Notes: generated from the letters alone by a model not told the origin. A DNA stretch of 42,491 nt from Verrucomicrobiales bacterium (GCA_027490985.1 JAIXXC010000155.1:1-42491); one strand, 5' to 3'; positions 7,348 through 19,065 are shown, counted from the first letter of the stretch. Numbers and translations: made by a program.

Positions 7348-9972
7348 TTACTTGGCCTCTTCGGCCGCGGCGTCGTCTTCCTGCGACTCGCTGATCACCG
7401 GAGCGATGGCCTGGAGCTTGTCCTTGTCGGCCAGGTTGATGAGCTTGACGCCCATGGTGTTGCGGCCGGCCTCGCGGATGCCCTTCACGGGGATGCGGAC
7501 CATCTGCCCGCCCGAGGTGATGAGCATCAGTTCATCGGAGTCGCGCACGGTCAGGGCTCCCACCACATGGCCGGTCTTGTCGCCGGTCTTCATGGTGATG
7601 ATGCCCTTGCCGCCCCGGCTCTGCTGACGGTACTCGTCGAAGCCGGTGCGCTTGCCGATGCCGTTGCCTCCGGCCACCAGCAGGGTTGAATCGGGATCCA
7701 CCAGGGCCAGCGCCACCACGGCGTCACCCTTTTCCAGCTCGATGCCCTTCACGCCGCCGGCGTTGCGACCCATGGATCGCACCTGGTCTTCCTGGAAGCG
7801 GATGCTCATGCCCTGCTGGGTGATGAGCACGATCTCGTTGGCGCCATTGGTCAGGCGCACCTCGACCAGATCGTCGCCCTTCTCGAGGTTGATGGCGATG
7901 ATGCCCCCCTTGCGCACGTTCTGGAAATCGGACAACTCGGTGCGCTTCACCGTGCCCATCCGGGTCACGAAGAACAGCTCGTTGGCCTGCTTCCAGGTCA
8001 GGTCTTCCTTGTTGGCCCCGTACTTGGAGGTCACGCGCACGAGGGTCTGGATCTTCTCCTCGGCCCGGAGTTCGAGCAGGTTGGCGATACTGCGCCCCTT
8101 GGCGGCGCGCCCCATGTCGGGGATCTCGTGCACGCGCTCCACATACACCCGGCCCAGGTTCGTGAAGAACATGAGGTAGTCGTGGGTGCTGCACGTGAAG
8201 AGATGCTCGATGAAGTCGCTGTCCTCGGCCTTGTCCGTCTCGCGGGTGCTCATGCCGATGACGCCCTTGCCGCCGCGCTTCTGAGCCCGGTAGCTGGAGA
8301 CGTTGGTCCGCTTGATCAGGCCGTTGTGCGTGAGGGTCACGATCACCCCCTCGTTGGCGATGAGGTCTTCGATGGCCATCTCGCCCTCATCAGGGATGAT
8401 CTCCGACATGCGCGGACTGGCGTGCTTGTCCTTCAGCTCGCGCAGCTCCTTCTTGATGATCGAGAGCACGCGGGACTCCTTGGCGAGGATGTCCAGGAGG
8501 TCCTTGATCCGCTCGATGAGCTCGGCGTACTCGGCCTTCACCTTGTCGATCTCGAGGCCCGTGAGCTGGTACAGGCGCAGTTCGAGGATCGCATCGACCT
8601 GACGCTCCGTGAGCGCATAGCGGCCCGAGGCGTTCAGACGCTCCTCGCTGCGGATGAGGATGCTCCAGCGCTCCACCTGGGCGCGCGTCCACTCGAAGGC
8701 CAGCAGCTTGATGCGGGCTTCGTCGCGGGTCTTGGAGCTGCGGATGATCCGGATGAACTCGTCGAGATTGTTGAGGGCGCAGATGTAGCCCTCGAGCAAC
8801 TCGGCCCGTTCCTCGGCCTTGCGGAGCTCGAAGCGGGTACGGCGCAGCACGACCTCGCGCCGGTGCTCGATGTAGCACTGGATGATCTCCTTCAGGTTGA
8901 GGGTCTTGGGCTTGCCGTGGTCGATGGCGAGCGCATTGACGCTGAAGGTGGTCTCGAGCTGGGTGTGCTTGAAGAGGTTGTTGATGACCACGCGCGGGCT
9001 GGCGTCGCGCTTGAGCTCGATCACCAGACGGCAGTTCTCGTCCGACTCGTTCCGCATCGCCGAGATCTCGGTGATGATCTTCTCCTGCACCAGGCCGGCG
9101 ATCTGCTCCTCGAGCCCGGCCCGGTTCACGTTGTAGGGAATCTCGGTGATGACGAGCTGCTCGCGGTTGCCCTTGATCTCCTCGACCCCGATGCGCCCGC
9201 GCAGCTTGATGCTGCCGCGACCGGTCTTGAAATAGTTCTGGATGCCCTCGATGCCGCAGATGAAGCCACCCGTCGGGAAATCGGGGCCTTTGATGAACTT
9301 CATCAACTCCGGGATGGTGATCGCCGGATTGTCGATCTGGGCGCAGATGCCGTCGATGACCTCGCCGAGATTGTGCGGGGCCATGTTGGTGGCCATGCCG
9401 ACCGCGATGCCGGTGCCGCCATTGACCAACAGGTTCGGGAAAGCCGCGGGCAGGACCGACGGCTCCATGAGGCGCTCGTCGTAGTTGGGGACGAAGTCGA
9501 CCGTATCCCGATCCATGTCGGTCATCAGGGCCGCACCCAGATGGGTCAGTCGCGCCTCGGTATAACGCATGGCCGCCGGCGGGTCGTTCTCGACCGAACC
9601 GAAGTTGCCCTTGCCGTCGACCAGCTTCTCGCGCATCGCCCAGGGTTGGGCCATGTGGACGAGGGTCGGATAGATGACGGCCTCGCCGTGCGGATGGTAA
9701 TCGCCCGAGGTCTGACCGCAGATCTTGGCGCACTTCATGTGCTTGCGCCCCGGGAAGAGCGACAAGCCTTCCATGGCGAAGAGAATGCGGCGCTGCGACG
9801 GTTTCAACCCATCGCGCACGTCGGGCAGAGCACGCGAGATGATGACCGACATCGAGTAGTCGAGGAACGAGGCCTTGATCTCGTCGGCGACGTTGATCGA
9901 GTGGATCTTCTCGTTGCCCGTGTAGGCGCCGCCACTGGCTTGCGGTGCTTTGGGATCGTTGTCTTCAGGCAT
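7348..9972 (-). CDS. gyrA: DNA gyrase subunit A
   Basis: The 874-residue protein forms the A2B2 gyrase that introduces negative supercoils. The N-terminal breakage-reunion domain has [18 protein letters not shown] (45-62) and the active-site Tyr137 in [10 protein letters not shown]. The middle coiled-coil/tower region follows. The C-terminal beta-pinwheel carries the GyrA box QKRGGKG (564-570) and a later related QQSRGGKG, which argues for gyrase over topoisomerase IV. In the quinolone-resistance-determining region, E. coli Ser83 and Asp87 correspond to Ala98 and Pro102 ([10 protein letters not shown]), so both drug-contact residues differ. The ATG at 9972 follows gyrB by 53 bases on the same strand, so a gyrB-gyrA operon is likely. 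No Shine-Dalgarno sequence is visible. Confidence 0.97.
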   Translation of the reverse strand: MPEDNDPKAPQASGGAYTGNEKIHSINVADEIKASFLDYSMSVIISRALPDVRDGLKPSQRRILFAMEGLSLFPGRKHMKCAKICGQTSGDYHPHGEAVIYPTLVHMAQPWAMREKLVDGKGNFGSVENDPPAAMRYTEARLTHLGAALMTDMDRDTVDFVPNYDERLMEPSVLPAAFPNLLVNGGTGIAVGMATNMAPHNLGEVIDGICAQIDNPAITIPELMKFIKGPDFPTGGFICGIEGIQNYFKTGRGSIKLRGRIGVEEIKGNREQLVITEIPYNVNRAGLEEQIAGLVQEKIITEISAMRNESDENCRLVIELKRDASPRVVINNLFKHTQLETTFSVNALAIDHGKPKTLNLKEIIQCYIEHRREVVLRRTRFELRKAEERAELLEGYICALNNLDEFIRIIRSSKTRDEARIKLLAFEWTRAQVERWSILIRSEERLNASGRYALTERQVDAILELRLYQLTGLEIDKVKAEYAELIERIKDLLDILAKESRVLSIIKKELRELKDKHASPRMSEIIPDEGEMAIEDLIANEGVIVTLTHNGLIKRTNVSSYRAQKRGGKGVIGMSTRETDKAEDSDFIEHLFTCSTHDYLMFFTNLGRVYVERVHEIPDMGRAAKGRSIANLLELRAEEKIQTLVRVTSKYGANKEDLTWKQANELFFVTRMGTVKRTELSDFQNVRKGGIIAINLEKGDDLVEVRLTNGANEIVLITQQGMSIRFQEDQVRSMGRNAGGVKGIELEKGDAVVALALVDPDSTLLVAGGNGIGKRTGFDEYRQQSRGGKGIITMKTGDKTGHVVGALTVRDSDELMLITSGGQMVRIPVKGIREAGRNTMGVKLINLADKDKLQAIAPVISESQEDDAAAEEAK

Positions 9973-10025
9973 GGGACGGAAAGGGAAAAGGTGGGGGGGA
10001 TCGGTGCTGGGTGGGTCGCTTCAGC

Positions 10026-12560
<2,535 letters not shown>

Positions 12561-12568
12561 TCAGTCGA

Positions 12569-12598
12569 AGAATAGCGTGTCGGAGCGCAGAAGGACAA
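12569..12598 (-). promoter_or_regulatory. Candidate sigma-70 promoter of gyrB-gyrA
   Basis: On the minus strand TTGTCC (12598-12593) and TATTCT (12574-12569) are spaced by 18 bases, a reasonable -35/-10 pair. It would give a leader of about 45 bases before the gyrB ATG. This part is less GC-rich than the surrounding DNA, which supports a regulatory role. Confidence 0.35.
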
Positions 12599-12986
12599 CA
12601 GCTTTCGAAAAAGCACAATCGGTTGGTGGATCGTATCGACCATCCCCCAACAGGTTGTAGGCTCAACCCCGGTTCACCGACCCGATTTCCCCCATCCGCC
12701 TCGGGTTTCGAGCTCCCCAAAAAACGCTCAACCGATCGCTCGAGCCGCCCCTTGAAACGGGGTCTGGAAAGTCACCCGGAACCCGCCCCGGGAGAGCCTC
12801 GAACCCTCTGGCGGTGCATCCGATTCCGGCCGAGTCTGGGAGAACTCGAATTGCAAAGACCGAGGCTTGGAGACTTGGAGGCTGGTGAGGTTGGCTGTCT
12901 GGCGCCGTGTGGGGCCGAGTATCCCGGTCAAGCACCTGTGCGATCGCCTTTGCGCCCCAGTCTTTGGGACTGGCCTTTGGCCCGGT
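12599..12986. other. 388-bp non-coding region upstream of gyrB
   Basis: I see no convincing gene on either strand; the open frames here have no family features. Near its right end two small inverted repeats lie just after the stop of the secreted-protein gene: CCAGTC (12957-12962) with GACTGG (12968-12973), and GGCCTTTGGCC (12972-12982). They lack a T-run but could help end the sigma-factor operon transcript. The rest shows only loose purine-rich stretches. Confidence 0.4.
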
Positions 12987-13472
12987 TTACGGCTCGCCGC
13001 GGATGATCACAAACCAGGCGTCATTCCACTTTTCCTTGTCATCGCCGGCGATGATCAGGAATTCGCCCCGTTTGAGGGCATCGAGGGAATGTTGGAGCGT
13101 CTTGACCAACTTGACCTCCTTCGCGTCGTTGATGCTGTGCAGACGCACTTCGAGATGTCCGTCACCGGTGGTCTTCAGATCGACCTGACATCGGTCGAGG
13201 GGAACCCGCTGGGAAACCTTGGCATCGAGCCCCACCTGCGTGGACTTCACCACCCAATAGTTCTTCCACCGGAAGTGCCGGAGCTTTTCGCGCCCCTTGG
13301 TATCGAGCTCCTTGAGGTTCTGACCCTCGGGGGCCGTGCCATCGGTGCCCCAGGCGAGTTCGAGGCGCAACTTGAGGTCGGCAGCCACCGAGGCCATGGG
13401 CGACAGGCCGCCCAGCACGAGGAGGCACCCCAATCGCAGGAATCCCAATCGGTTGATCCAAAGACGTTTCAT
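12987..13472 (-). CDS. Secreted protein of unknown function, third gene of an ECF sigma operon
   Basis: The protein has 161 residues. Residues 1-31 are a signal peptide (MKRLWINRLGFLRLGCLLVL, cleavage near SVAADL). The mature part is beta-rich and charged, with KLRLELAWGTDG, then RHFRWKNYWVVKS, VPLDRCQVDLK and HLEVRLHSINDA; it ends with LIIAGDDKEKWNDAWFVII. There is no known catalytic motif and only one Cys in the mature part. I do not recognise the family. It starts 51 bases after the anti-sigma gene on the same strand, so it is probably produced with the ECF pair and could be an output, ligand or co-sensor of that system; this is inference from position. Confidence 0.7.
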   Translation of the reverse strand: MKRLWINRLGFLRLGCLLVLGGLSPMASVAADLKLRLELAWGTDGTAPEGQNLKELDTKGREKLRHFRWKNYWVVKSTQVGLDAKVSQRVPLDRCQVDLKTTGDGHLEVRLHSINDAKEVKLVKTLQHSLDALKRGEFLIIAGDDKEKWNDAWFVIIRGEP

Positions 13473-13523
13473 CAGGACTGCTATCGGAAGATCAAGGCAT
13501 CGCGGACGACGGACGCCAATGTT

Positions 13524-13994
13524 TTATTGGATCCAGTGCACCGTCACCCCGTCGCTCTCGGAACGGAAGACGGTGGACGTGACATCGACGACGGTCACGT
13601 CGCCTCCGCCCGCCAGGGTCATTTCGCGGGGGCTTTGATTGGTGGCCACCACGACGGCCACGGCCGCCACGCCCATCGCCGGGATGAGCCAGCGCAACCA
13701 CCCCAGAGCGGCCGAGGCCGCCGGAGCCTGGGGCCGTTCAGCCTGGCTGTCGGCCTCGATCTGACGACGGATCTGACTCCAGTAGAACTCCCGGCTCACC
13801 GGGACGGTGGCCACCGGTTCGTGGGCCCGGATGAGCGTACCGAGCTGCCGGAGACCCTGGACCAGCTCCCGGGCATCGACGTCCGACGGCAACGCGGCCT
13901 CGATCTGGCGACGACGGTCCTCGCTCAGCTCGCCATCGACGTAGGCCTGAAGGTCCAACAACGGTTCGAGAGGTCGGTGTTCGGTGTGTTTCAT
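13524..13994 (-). CDS. Membrane-anchored anti-sigma factor, zinc-free type
   Basis: The protein has 156 residues. The N-terminal part has the anti-sigma look: LDLQAYVDGELSEDRRRQIE (14-33) followed by helices. In the common ZAS domain this is followed by HxxxCxxC, but here the protein has no Cys at all, so zinc is not used. One transmembrane segment lies at ~100-119 (LRWLIPAMGVAAVAVVVAT), leaving a periplasmic tail of about 35 residues that is beta-like and ends in TVHWIQ. It should hold the ECF sigma factor at the membrane until a signal acts on the tail. Its ATG overlaps the sigma stop by four bases (ATGA), giving tight stoichiometric coupling. Confidence 0.8.
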   Translation of the reverse strand: MKHTEHRPLEPLLDLQAYVDGELSEDRRRQIEAALPSDVDARELVQGLRQLGTLIRAHEPVATVPVSREFYWSQIRRQIEADSQAERPQAPAASAALGWLRWLIPAMGVAAVAVVVATNQSPREMTLAGGGDVTVVDVTSTVFRSESDGVTVHWIQ

Positions 13995-14599
13995 TCGGAT
14001 CGTTCTCGCTTCAAAGATTGTAGAAGGAATGCCAACCGGCGGCGCGCGTAAAAGAGGCGCGACATGACCGTGCCGATGGAGATGCCCACGCGCTTGGCGA
14101 TCTCCTTGTACTCCAAGCCCTCAAACTCATGAAGGACCACCACGGTGCGGTGGGCGTCGGTGAGTTTCCCCAAGGCTTCATCGATGCGCCTCCGGAGTTC
14201 GTCCTGCTCGAGACCGGCGGTCGGATTGGTTTCGGGGGCTGGCAGTTGCCGCTCGACACCCCCGGATTCCTCGTCCATCGCCTCGATGGATTCGGTCCGG
14301 ACCCGCTTCTGGCGTCGGAGCTGGTCGAGGCACAGGTTGATGACGATGCGCGTGACCCAGGTGGCGAAACTGGATTCGCCCTGGAACTGCGCCAACCGTT
14401 GCCACGCTTTTACCCATGCTTCCTGTGAATATTCCAACGCCTGGTCTTCATTCCTCATCATCATGAGGGCCCGGGCATAGATTTTGTCCCGATGCCTGAA
14501 GATCAGTTGCTCGAACGCCTCGGTGTCTCCCTTTTGGGCCCACTTGACCAGGGTCTCGTCGGCCTCTGACGGATAATCATGTTTCACCGACACAGGCAT
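13991..14599 (-). CDS. ECF-family RNA polymerase sigma factor
   Basis: The protein has 202 residues from the ATG at 14599; a TTG at 14638 would add 13 residues. Region 2 spans ~24-96 (AFEQLIFRHRDKIYARALMM, then ALEYSQEAWVKAWQRL and FATWVTRIVINLCLDQLRR). An acidic linker follows (IEAMDEESGGVERQ). Region 4 spans ~136-190 with LTDAHRTVVVLHEFEGLEY and the helix-turn-helix EIAKRVGISIGTVMSRL. No regions 1 or 3 are present, as expected of ECF sigma factors. It is released from its anti-sigma partner to transcribe a stress or envelope regulon, commonly including its own operon. The gene order sigma, anti-sigma, secreted protein on one strand supports one transcript. Confidence 0.93.
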   Translation of the reverse strand: MPVSVKHDYPSEADETLVKWAQKGDTEAFEQLIFRHRDKIYARALMMMRNEDQALEYSQEAWVKAWQRLAQFQGESSFATWVTRIVINLCLDQLRRQKRVRTESIEAMDEESGGVERQLPAPETNPTAGLEQDELRRRIDEALGKLTDAHRTVVVLHEFEGLEYKEIAKRVGISIGTVMSRLFYARRRLAFLLQSLKRERSE

Positions 14600-14695
14600 C
14601 GACGGCGTGGTTCGGAGATTATTCAGGAAGAGTTTCAACCCACCCGACCAGGGCGGTTGGGGCGACCTGCCGGGGTTTGGGGTAGGCGTCGAGGC

Positions 14696-15358
14696 TCACA
14701 GCTTGCCCTTGCTGCTGGGAATCTCGCCGGCAATGCGCGGGTCGCGCTGGCAGGCGAAATCCACGGCCTTGGCGAAGGCCTTGAACAAGGCCTCGACCAC
14801 ATGATGCGGCTCCCCCCCGTAAAGGAGTTCCAGATGCAGATTGCACCGGGCCTCGTTGGTGAAGCCCTGGAAGAACTCGCGTGCCAGTCCGAATCGGAAC
14901 CGCGACGACATGTCCTGGTCCCGATCGGCCTCGGAGATGCGCCGCTGAGCCAACGAATCCATGCCGCGCCACACCAGATACGGGCGACCGCTGAAATCGA
15001 TCACACACCGCGCCAGGACCTCGTCCATGGGCACGTGGGCCTCGCCGGTGAACGGGTTCCGCGGGTCGAACCCGGTGCCGTAGCGACGAAGGCCCCGCTT
15101 GTCGCCGATGGCCTGCAGGAAGGCCTGACCGAGGGCGATGCCGCAGTCTTCGACCGTGTGGTGCGCATCGATGTGGAGATCGCCCGAGCACCGCAGCTTG
15201 AGGTCGCAGACCGAATGCTTGGCGAAGGCGCAGAGCATGTGGTCCAGAAACCCCACCCCGGTCTTCACCTGGGCCTTGCCCTTGCCGTCGAGGTTCAATT
15301 CGACCCGGATGGAGGTCTCACTGGTCTTCCGCACGATCTTGGCGCGACGCTCGGTCAT
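14696..15358 (-). CDS. hisB: Imidazoleglycerol-phosphate dehydratase with extra segments
   Basis: HisB dehydrates imidazoleglycerol phosphate to imidazole-acetol phosphate in histidine synthesis. The 220-residue protein is about 20 longer than the usual ~195-200. The two metal-binding repeats are intact: HHTVED (66-71) and HHVVEA (185-190), along with GVGFLDHML and SGDLHIDAHHT. Extra residues appear at ~95-107 (TGFDPRNPFTGE between RRYG and AHVPMDE) and ~131-153 (RGMDSLAQRRISEADRDQDM between the FSGRPYLVW strand and the RFGL helix). It is monofunctional; no histidinol-phosphatase domain. The ATG at 15358 gives the standard N-terminus. No other his gene lies in the window. The ECF sigma gene follows on the same strand after 96 bases. 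Confidence 0.94.
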   Translation of the reverse strand: MTERRAKIVRKTSETSIRVELNLDGKGKAQVKTGVGFLDHMLCAFAKHSVCDLKLRCSGDLHIDAHHTVEDCGIALGQAFLQAIGDKRGLRRYGTGFDPRNPFTGEAHVPMDEVLARCVIDFSGRPYLVWRGMDSLAQRRISEADRDQDMSSRFRFGLAREFFQGFTNEARCNLHLELLYGGEPHHVVEALFKAFAKAVDFACQRDPRIAGEIPSSKGKL

Positions 15359-15441
15359 GTGGTCCAAGCGGTAACGGCGACTGGGGCCGGCAACAAGGTT
15401 TTTGTTTGACGCCACCCGTCACCCACGGACGCTTGCCTCCG

Positions 15442-16224
15442 ATGATCCACCGTCGAGACTTCCTCAAGACCGCCTCCGTGGCGGGCGCCGCCCTCGCCAC
15501 CGGGTGCCACACTCTGGGCACAGGCCACACCGCCTCGGTGTACGAACTGCGCATCTACACCATCCACCCCGGCAAGGCCGAGGCGCTGCACAACCGCTTC
15601 CGCAACCACACCCTCCGCCTGTTCAAGAAGCACGGCATCGAGAGCATCGGTTACTGGATGCCAGCCGATCCGGCCGATCAGCGCCTGCACTTCCTGCTTC
15701 GCTACCCGAGCCGCGAGGCGCGCGAAACCCTGTGGAAGGCGTTCACTTCCGATCCGGATTGGAAGTCGGCCCAGAAGGCCAGCGAAGCCGCCGGTCCCCT
15801 CGTCGCCAAGGCCGAGAATCCGTTCCTGGTCGAGACCGACTATTCGCCCAAGGTCCGCACGGGCAACGTGTCCAAGGGCGGCGTCTGGGAACTGCGCACC
15901 TACACCAGCACCCCCGAGCGCCTGTCGCACTTGGATGCCCGCTTCCGCGATCACACCATCGGACTCTTCGCCAAGCACGGCATGGGCAACCAGGGCTACT
16001 TCCACAAGATGGCCGATCAGCCTGAAGGCGACCGTACCCTGCTCTACTTCCTCACCCACAAGTCCCAGGAAGCGGCCAAGGCCAGCTTCGCGGCCTTCGG
16101 CAAGGATCCGGCTTGGAAGGCGGCCCGCGAGGCCAGCGAGAAGGCGGCGGGCGGTTCGCTGACGGTCGCCGGCGGCGTGAAGTCGGTGTTCCTGGTGCCG
16201 ACCGATTACTCGCCGACCCGCTGA
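15442..16224 (+). CDS. Tat-exported tandem NIPSNAP-family protein
   Basis: The protein has 260 residues. It begins MIHRRDFLKTASVAGAALAT, a twin-arginine signal (RRDFLK) followed by ATGC, so Cys22 may be a lipidated residue. Two NIPSNAP domains follow, ~33-140 and ~148-258, each opening with a paired motif: YELRIYTIHPGKAEAL and later WELRTYTSTPERLSHL, each followed by FR(N/D)HT(L/I) and a (K/A)KHG(I/M) segment. NIPSNAP folds are ferredoxin-like alpha/beta-barrel dimers with no assigned enzyme activity in most bacteria; exported copies are frequent in Verrucomicrobia and Planctomycetes. The start at 15442 is set by the Tat signal. It is divergent from hisB (83-bp gap) and convergent with gatB. 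Confidence 0.85.
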   Translation: MIHRRDFLKTASVAGAALATGCHTLGTGHTASVYELRIYTIHPGKAEALHNRFRNHTLRLFKKHGIESIGYWMPADPADQRLHFLLRYPSREARETLWKAFTSDPDWKSAQKASEAAGPLVAKAENPFLVETDYSPKVRTGNVSKGGVWELRTYTSTPERLSHLDARFRDHTIGLFAKHGMGNQGYFHKMADQPEGDRTLLYFLTHKSQEAAKASFAAFGKDPAWKAAREASEKAAGGSLTVAGGVKSVFLVPTDYSPTR

Positions 16225-16247
16225 CCGGGACTGCGTTGCGCAACGAC

Positions 16248-16282
16248 AAGGCCCCGTGGAATCCGAAGATTCCCGGGGCCTT
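16248..16282. terminator. Strong hairpin between the NIPSNAP gene and gatB
   Basis: AAGGCCCCG (16248-16256) pairs with CGGGGCCTT (16274-16282), and inside it GGAATC pairs with GATTCC, leaving one unpaired base and a four-base loop. Read on the minus strand the loop is C(TTCG)G, the very stable UUCG tetraloop, so it probably serves mainly as the gatB 3' end. It lies between convergent genes and T-runs are short on both sides. Confidence 0.7.
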
Positions 16283-16333
16283 CTTCGTGCCATCCAGGCC
16301 GGGGCTTTCGATGCGGGAAGCGATCCGGTCGGA

Positions 16334-17773
16334 CTACGACTTCAGTTTGCGTTCGAGGATCTCGCCGGCCAGCGCGGGATTGGCCTTGCCCTTGGAGAGC
16401 TTCATCACCTGCCCCTTGAGCGCATTGAGAGCGGCGACCTTGCCGGCCCGGAAATCCGCTGCGGGCCCGGGGTTGGCGGCGATGGCCTGATCGCAAAGGG
16501 CTTCCAAAGCACCCACGTCGCTCACCTGCGACCACCCGTTGCGTTCCACGATCGCCTTGGGTGCGTCGCCGGTGGCGAACATCTCGGCGAACACGTCCTG
16601 GGCGATCTTGCTGCTGATGGATCCGCCTTCGACAAGACCGACCAGTTCCCGCACCTGTTCGGGCTGGATGCGAACCTCGTCGACGGCGACACCGGATTCG
16701 CTGACGCGCGCCTGAAGATTGTTGATCACCCAGTTGGCGATCGCCTTCGGCTGGGCCGCCCCCTGGACCGCCCGCTCGAAGAAGGCGGCCAGCGGCAGAT
16801 TGTCGCGGAAGAACTCGGCATCGCCGTCGGGCAGACCGTACTCCCGGATGAAGCGCTGCTTGCGGGCGAGCGGCAACTCGACCACCTGGGCCTTGACCGA
16901 GGCCAACCACTCATCGGTGGGCACCAGCGGCATCAGATCGGGCTCGGGGAAATACCGGTAATCGTGGGCGTCTTCCTTGGAGCGCATGGCCTCGGTGATG
17001 CCCGCCAGGTCGTCCCAACGCCGGGTTTCCTGACGCAAGGTTTCACCGCGTTTCACCGCTTCGATCTGGCGCGGAATTTCATACTCGAGCGCACGGCGGA
17101 CGCCCGAGAACGAGTTCATGTTCTTGATCTCGATCTTGGCTCCGAGCTTCGTGCTGCCCTTGGGACGCACCGAGACATTCACATCGCACCGCACCATCCC
17201 CTTCTCCAGATCGCAGTCGCTGATCCCGCCACGGAAGAGCACATCGGTCAGGGCGCGCAAGTAGGCGTAGGCCATCTCGGGGCCATTGAGGTCGGGTTCG
17301 GACACGATCTCGAGCAGCGGCACTCCGGCCCGGTTGAAATCAACGCCGCTGAATCGATCAAAATGGCTGTTCTTGCCGACGTCTTCTTCGAGGTGGGCGC
17401 GGGTGATGCGGACCCGGGCCATGCCCTCCACCGATCCCGGCCCATCGAACTCGAACTCCAGCCAACCGTTCGCGGTGGAGGGCTTGTCGTATTGGGTGAC
17501 CTGGTAGTTCTTGGCCGAATCCGGATAGAAGTAGTTCTTCCGGTCGAACTTGGCGAAGCGGGGAATCTCGCAGTTGAGCAGATAGCCGGTCAGCACAGTC
17601 AGGCGGATGGCCTCGGCATTGGGCACCGGCAGCACGCCGGGCATGCCCAGGCAGATCGGGCAGACATTCGTGTTCGGGTCCGAGCCGAAGGCGTTGGCGC
17701 AACCGCACCACATCTTCGACTGCGTCTTGAGTTGGACGTGGGTCTCCAGGCCGATGACCGCTTCGTATTCCAT
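16334..17773 (-). CDS. gatB: Aspartyl/glutamyl-tRNA amidotransferase subunit B
   Basis: GatB is the kinase/transamidase core of GatCAB, which converts Glu-tRNA(Gln) or Asp-tRNA(Asn) to the amide forms. The 479 residues are typical. The N-terminus reads MEYEAVIGLETHVQL; a Cys cluster follows (CGCANAFG, then CPICLGMPG), then NYFYPDSAKNYQ, the repeat of acidic Mg-binding residues around THLEEDVGK-like RAHLEEDVGK, DFNRAGVPLLEIVSEPD and EIKNMNSF. The C-terminal helical YqeY-like tail ends EILERKLKS. The ATG at 17773 is preferred because the open frame upstream is not GatB-like and would run into the next gene. gatA and gatC are not beside it. A hairpin lies 52 bases after the stop. Confidence 0.97.
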   Translation of the reverse strand: MEYEAVIGLETHVQLKTQSKMWCGCANAFGSDPNTNVCPICLGMPGVLPVPNAEAIRLTVLTGYLLNCEIPRFAKFDRKNYFYPDSAKNYQVTQYDKPSTANGWLEFEFDGPGSVEGMARVRITRAHLEEDVGKNSHFDRFSGVDFNRAGVPLLEIVSEPDLNGPEMAYAYLRALTDVLFRGGISDCDLEKGMVRCDVNVSVRPKGSTKLGAKIEIKNMNSFSGVRRALEYEIPRQIEAVKRGETLRQETRRWDDLAGITEAMRSKEDAHDYRYFPEPDLMPLVPTDEWLASVKAQVVELPLARKQRFIREYGLPDGDAEFFRDNLPLAAFFERAVQGAAQPKAIANWVINNLQARVSESGVAVDEVRIQPEQVRELVGLVEGGSISSKIAQDVFAEMFATGDAPKAIVERNGWSQVSDVGALEALCDQAIAANPGPAADFRAGKVAALNALKGQVMKLSKGKANPALAGEILERKLKS

Positions 17774-17857
17774 GCGGCCGTTGGTATGCCACGAGACGGC
17801 GCGAAGGCCAAACGGAAGTTGAATCGACGGGTTCCTCCCGAAATCCTTGATCCAGAC

Positions 17858-17893
17858 AAAAGGCGGGGTGAACGAGGCTCCGCTCACCCCGCC
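17858..17893 (-). terminator. Intrinsic terminator of the Gfo/Idh/MocA gene
   Basis: On the minus strand, 21 bases after the stop at 17914, GGCGGGGTGA (17893-17884) pairs perfectly with TCACCCCGCC (17871-17862) around a 12-base loop, followed at once by TTTTGTC. Stem strength, position and T-run all fit a rho-independent terminator separating this gene from gatB. Confidence 0.8.
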
Positions 17894-17913
17894 CTGAATC
17901 GACGGCGTCCGCC

Positions 17914-19065
17914 TCAGGCCTTGACCTGCTTGACCTTGGTCCACTTGTGGTTCTTGGCCGACGCGAGGACCGCATCCACCACATAGTCGGTGGCCAGACC
18001 GTCCTTGAAATCGGGCTTCGCTCCCTGGCCGCTCTCCAGGCCCGAGATGAATTCCACGACCTGGTGGATGAAGCTGTGCTCGTAGCCCAACTGCAGGCCG
18101 GGCACCCACCACTTGCCGGTGTACGGATGGTCGCCGTCGGAGACATGGATGCTCTTCCAGCCCCGCTCGGCTCCGACATCGCTGTAGTCGAACACCTGAA
18201 GGCGGTGGAGATCATGCAGATCCCACTTGAGGCTCATGTTCTCGCCGTTGATCTCGAAGGTGTAGAGGGCCTTGTGGCCGCGGGCGTAGCGGGTGGACTC
18301 GAAGAGACCCAGCGACCCGTTGTTGAAATGGCACATGAAGGCGCACGCGTCATCGATACCCACCTTCTCGACCTTGCCGGTCAGGGTGTGCTTGCGCTCC
18401 TTGATGAAGGTCTCGGTCATGGCGCTGACATCCTTGATGCCGCCATTCAGCCACATGGCCGTGTCGATGCAGTGGGCCAGCAGGTCGCCGGTGACGCCCG
18501 ATCCGGCGGCCTTCACATCCAGACGCCACAGCGCGGCCCCGCCCTGGGGCAGTTCGGGATTGATCGTCCAGTCTTGAAGGAAGTTGGCACGATAGTGGAA
18601 CACCTTGCCCAGCTTACCGGCGTCGATCATCTGCTTGGCCAACACCACGGCCGGGCAGCGCCGATAATTGTACCAGACCATGTTCGGCACCTTGGCCTTC
18701 TCGATGGCCTTGACCATGCCTTCGGCCTCCTTGGAGTTCAGGGCCAGCGGCTTCTCGCAGAGGATCATCTTGCCGGCCTTCGCCGCGGCGATGGCGATCT
18801 CGGCGTGCAGGTTGTTCGGGACGGCGATGTCCACCACATCGATGTCCTTGCGGGCGATGAGCTTCTTCCAATCGGTTTCGATGGACTCGTAGCCCCAGCG
18901 ATCGGCGAATTCCTGGGCCTTGGCGGCGTCGCGCGCGCAGACGGCCTTCAGCACGATCTGGTAGCTCGACGGGAAGAAATGTCCGACCTGAGCGAATGCG
19001 TTGGAATGGGCGCGTCCCATGAAGCCGTAGCCGATGAGACCGATGCGAAGTTGTTTTTTAGCCAT
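17914..19065 (-). CDS. Gfo/Idh/MocA-family NAD(P)-dependent oxidoreductase
   Basis: The protein has 383 residues and no signal peptide, so it is cytoplasmic. The N-terminal Rossmann domain has [13 protein letters not shown] (8-20), [16 protein letters not shown] and [12 protein letters not shown] (103-114) with the Glu-Lys-Pro motif typical of the family. The C-terminal alpha/beta domain has [17 protein letters not shown], where the conserved Asp and His of the active site lie, and [14 protein letters not shown]. Members oxidise or epimerise sugars, inositols and sugar amines. The nearest functional group cannot be told by eye; similar sequences are abundant in heterotrophic Verrucomicrobia. 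The gene is followed by its own terminator and stands alone. Confidence 0.92.
   Translation of the reverse strand: MAKKQLRIGLIGYGFMGRAHSNAFAQVGHFFPSSYQIVLKAVCARDAAKAQEFADRWGYESIETDWKKLIARKDIDVVDIAVPNNLHAEIAIAAAKAGKMILCEKPLALNSKEAEGMVKAIEKAKVPNMVWYNYRRCPAVVLAKQMIDAGKLGKVFHYRANFLQDWTINPELPQGGAALWRLDVKAAGSGVTGDLLAHCIDTAMWLNGGIKDVSAMTETFIKERKHTLTGKVEKVGIDDACAFMCHFNNGSLGLFESTRYARGHKALYTFEINGENMSLKWDLHDLHRLQVFDYSDVGAERGWKSIHVSDGDHPYTGKWWVPGLQLGYEHSFIHQVVEFISGLESGQGAKPDFKDGLATDYVVDAVLASAKNHKWTKVKQVKA

Noticed and set aside
12623-13006. A plus-strand frame of 127 codons in the gap upstream of gyrB
   Set aside because: Pro/Arg/Ser-rich with no domain, overlapping the secreted-protein gene; no start signal or conserved feature is seen.
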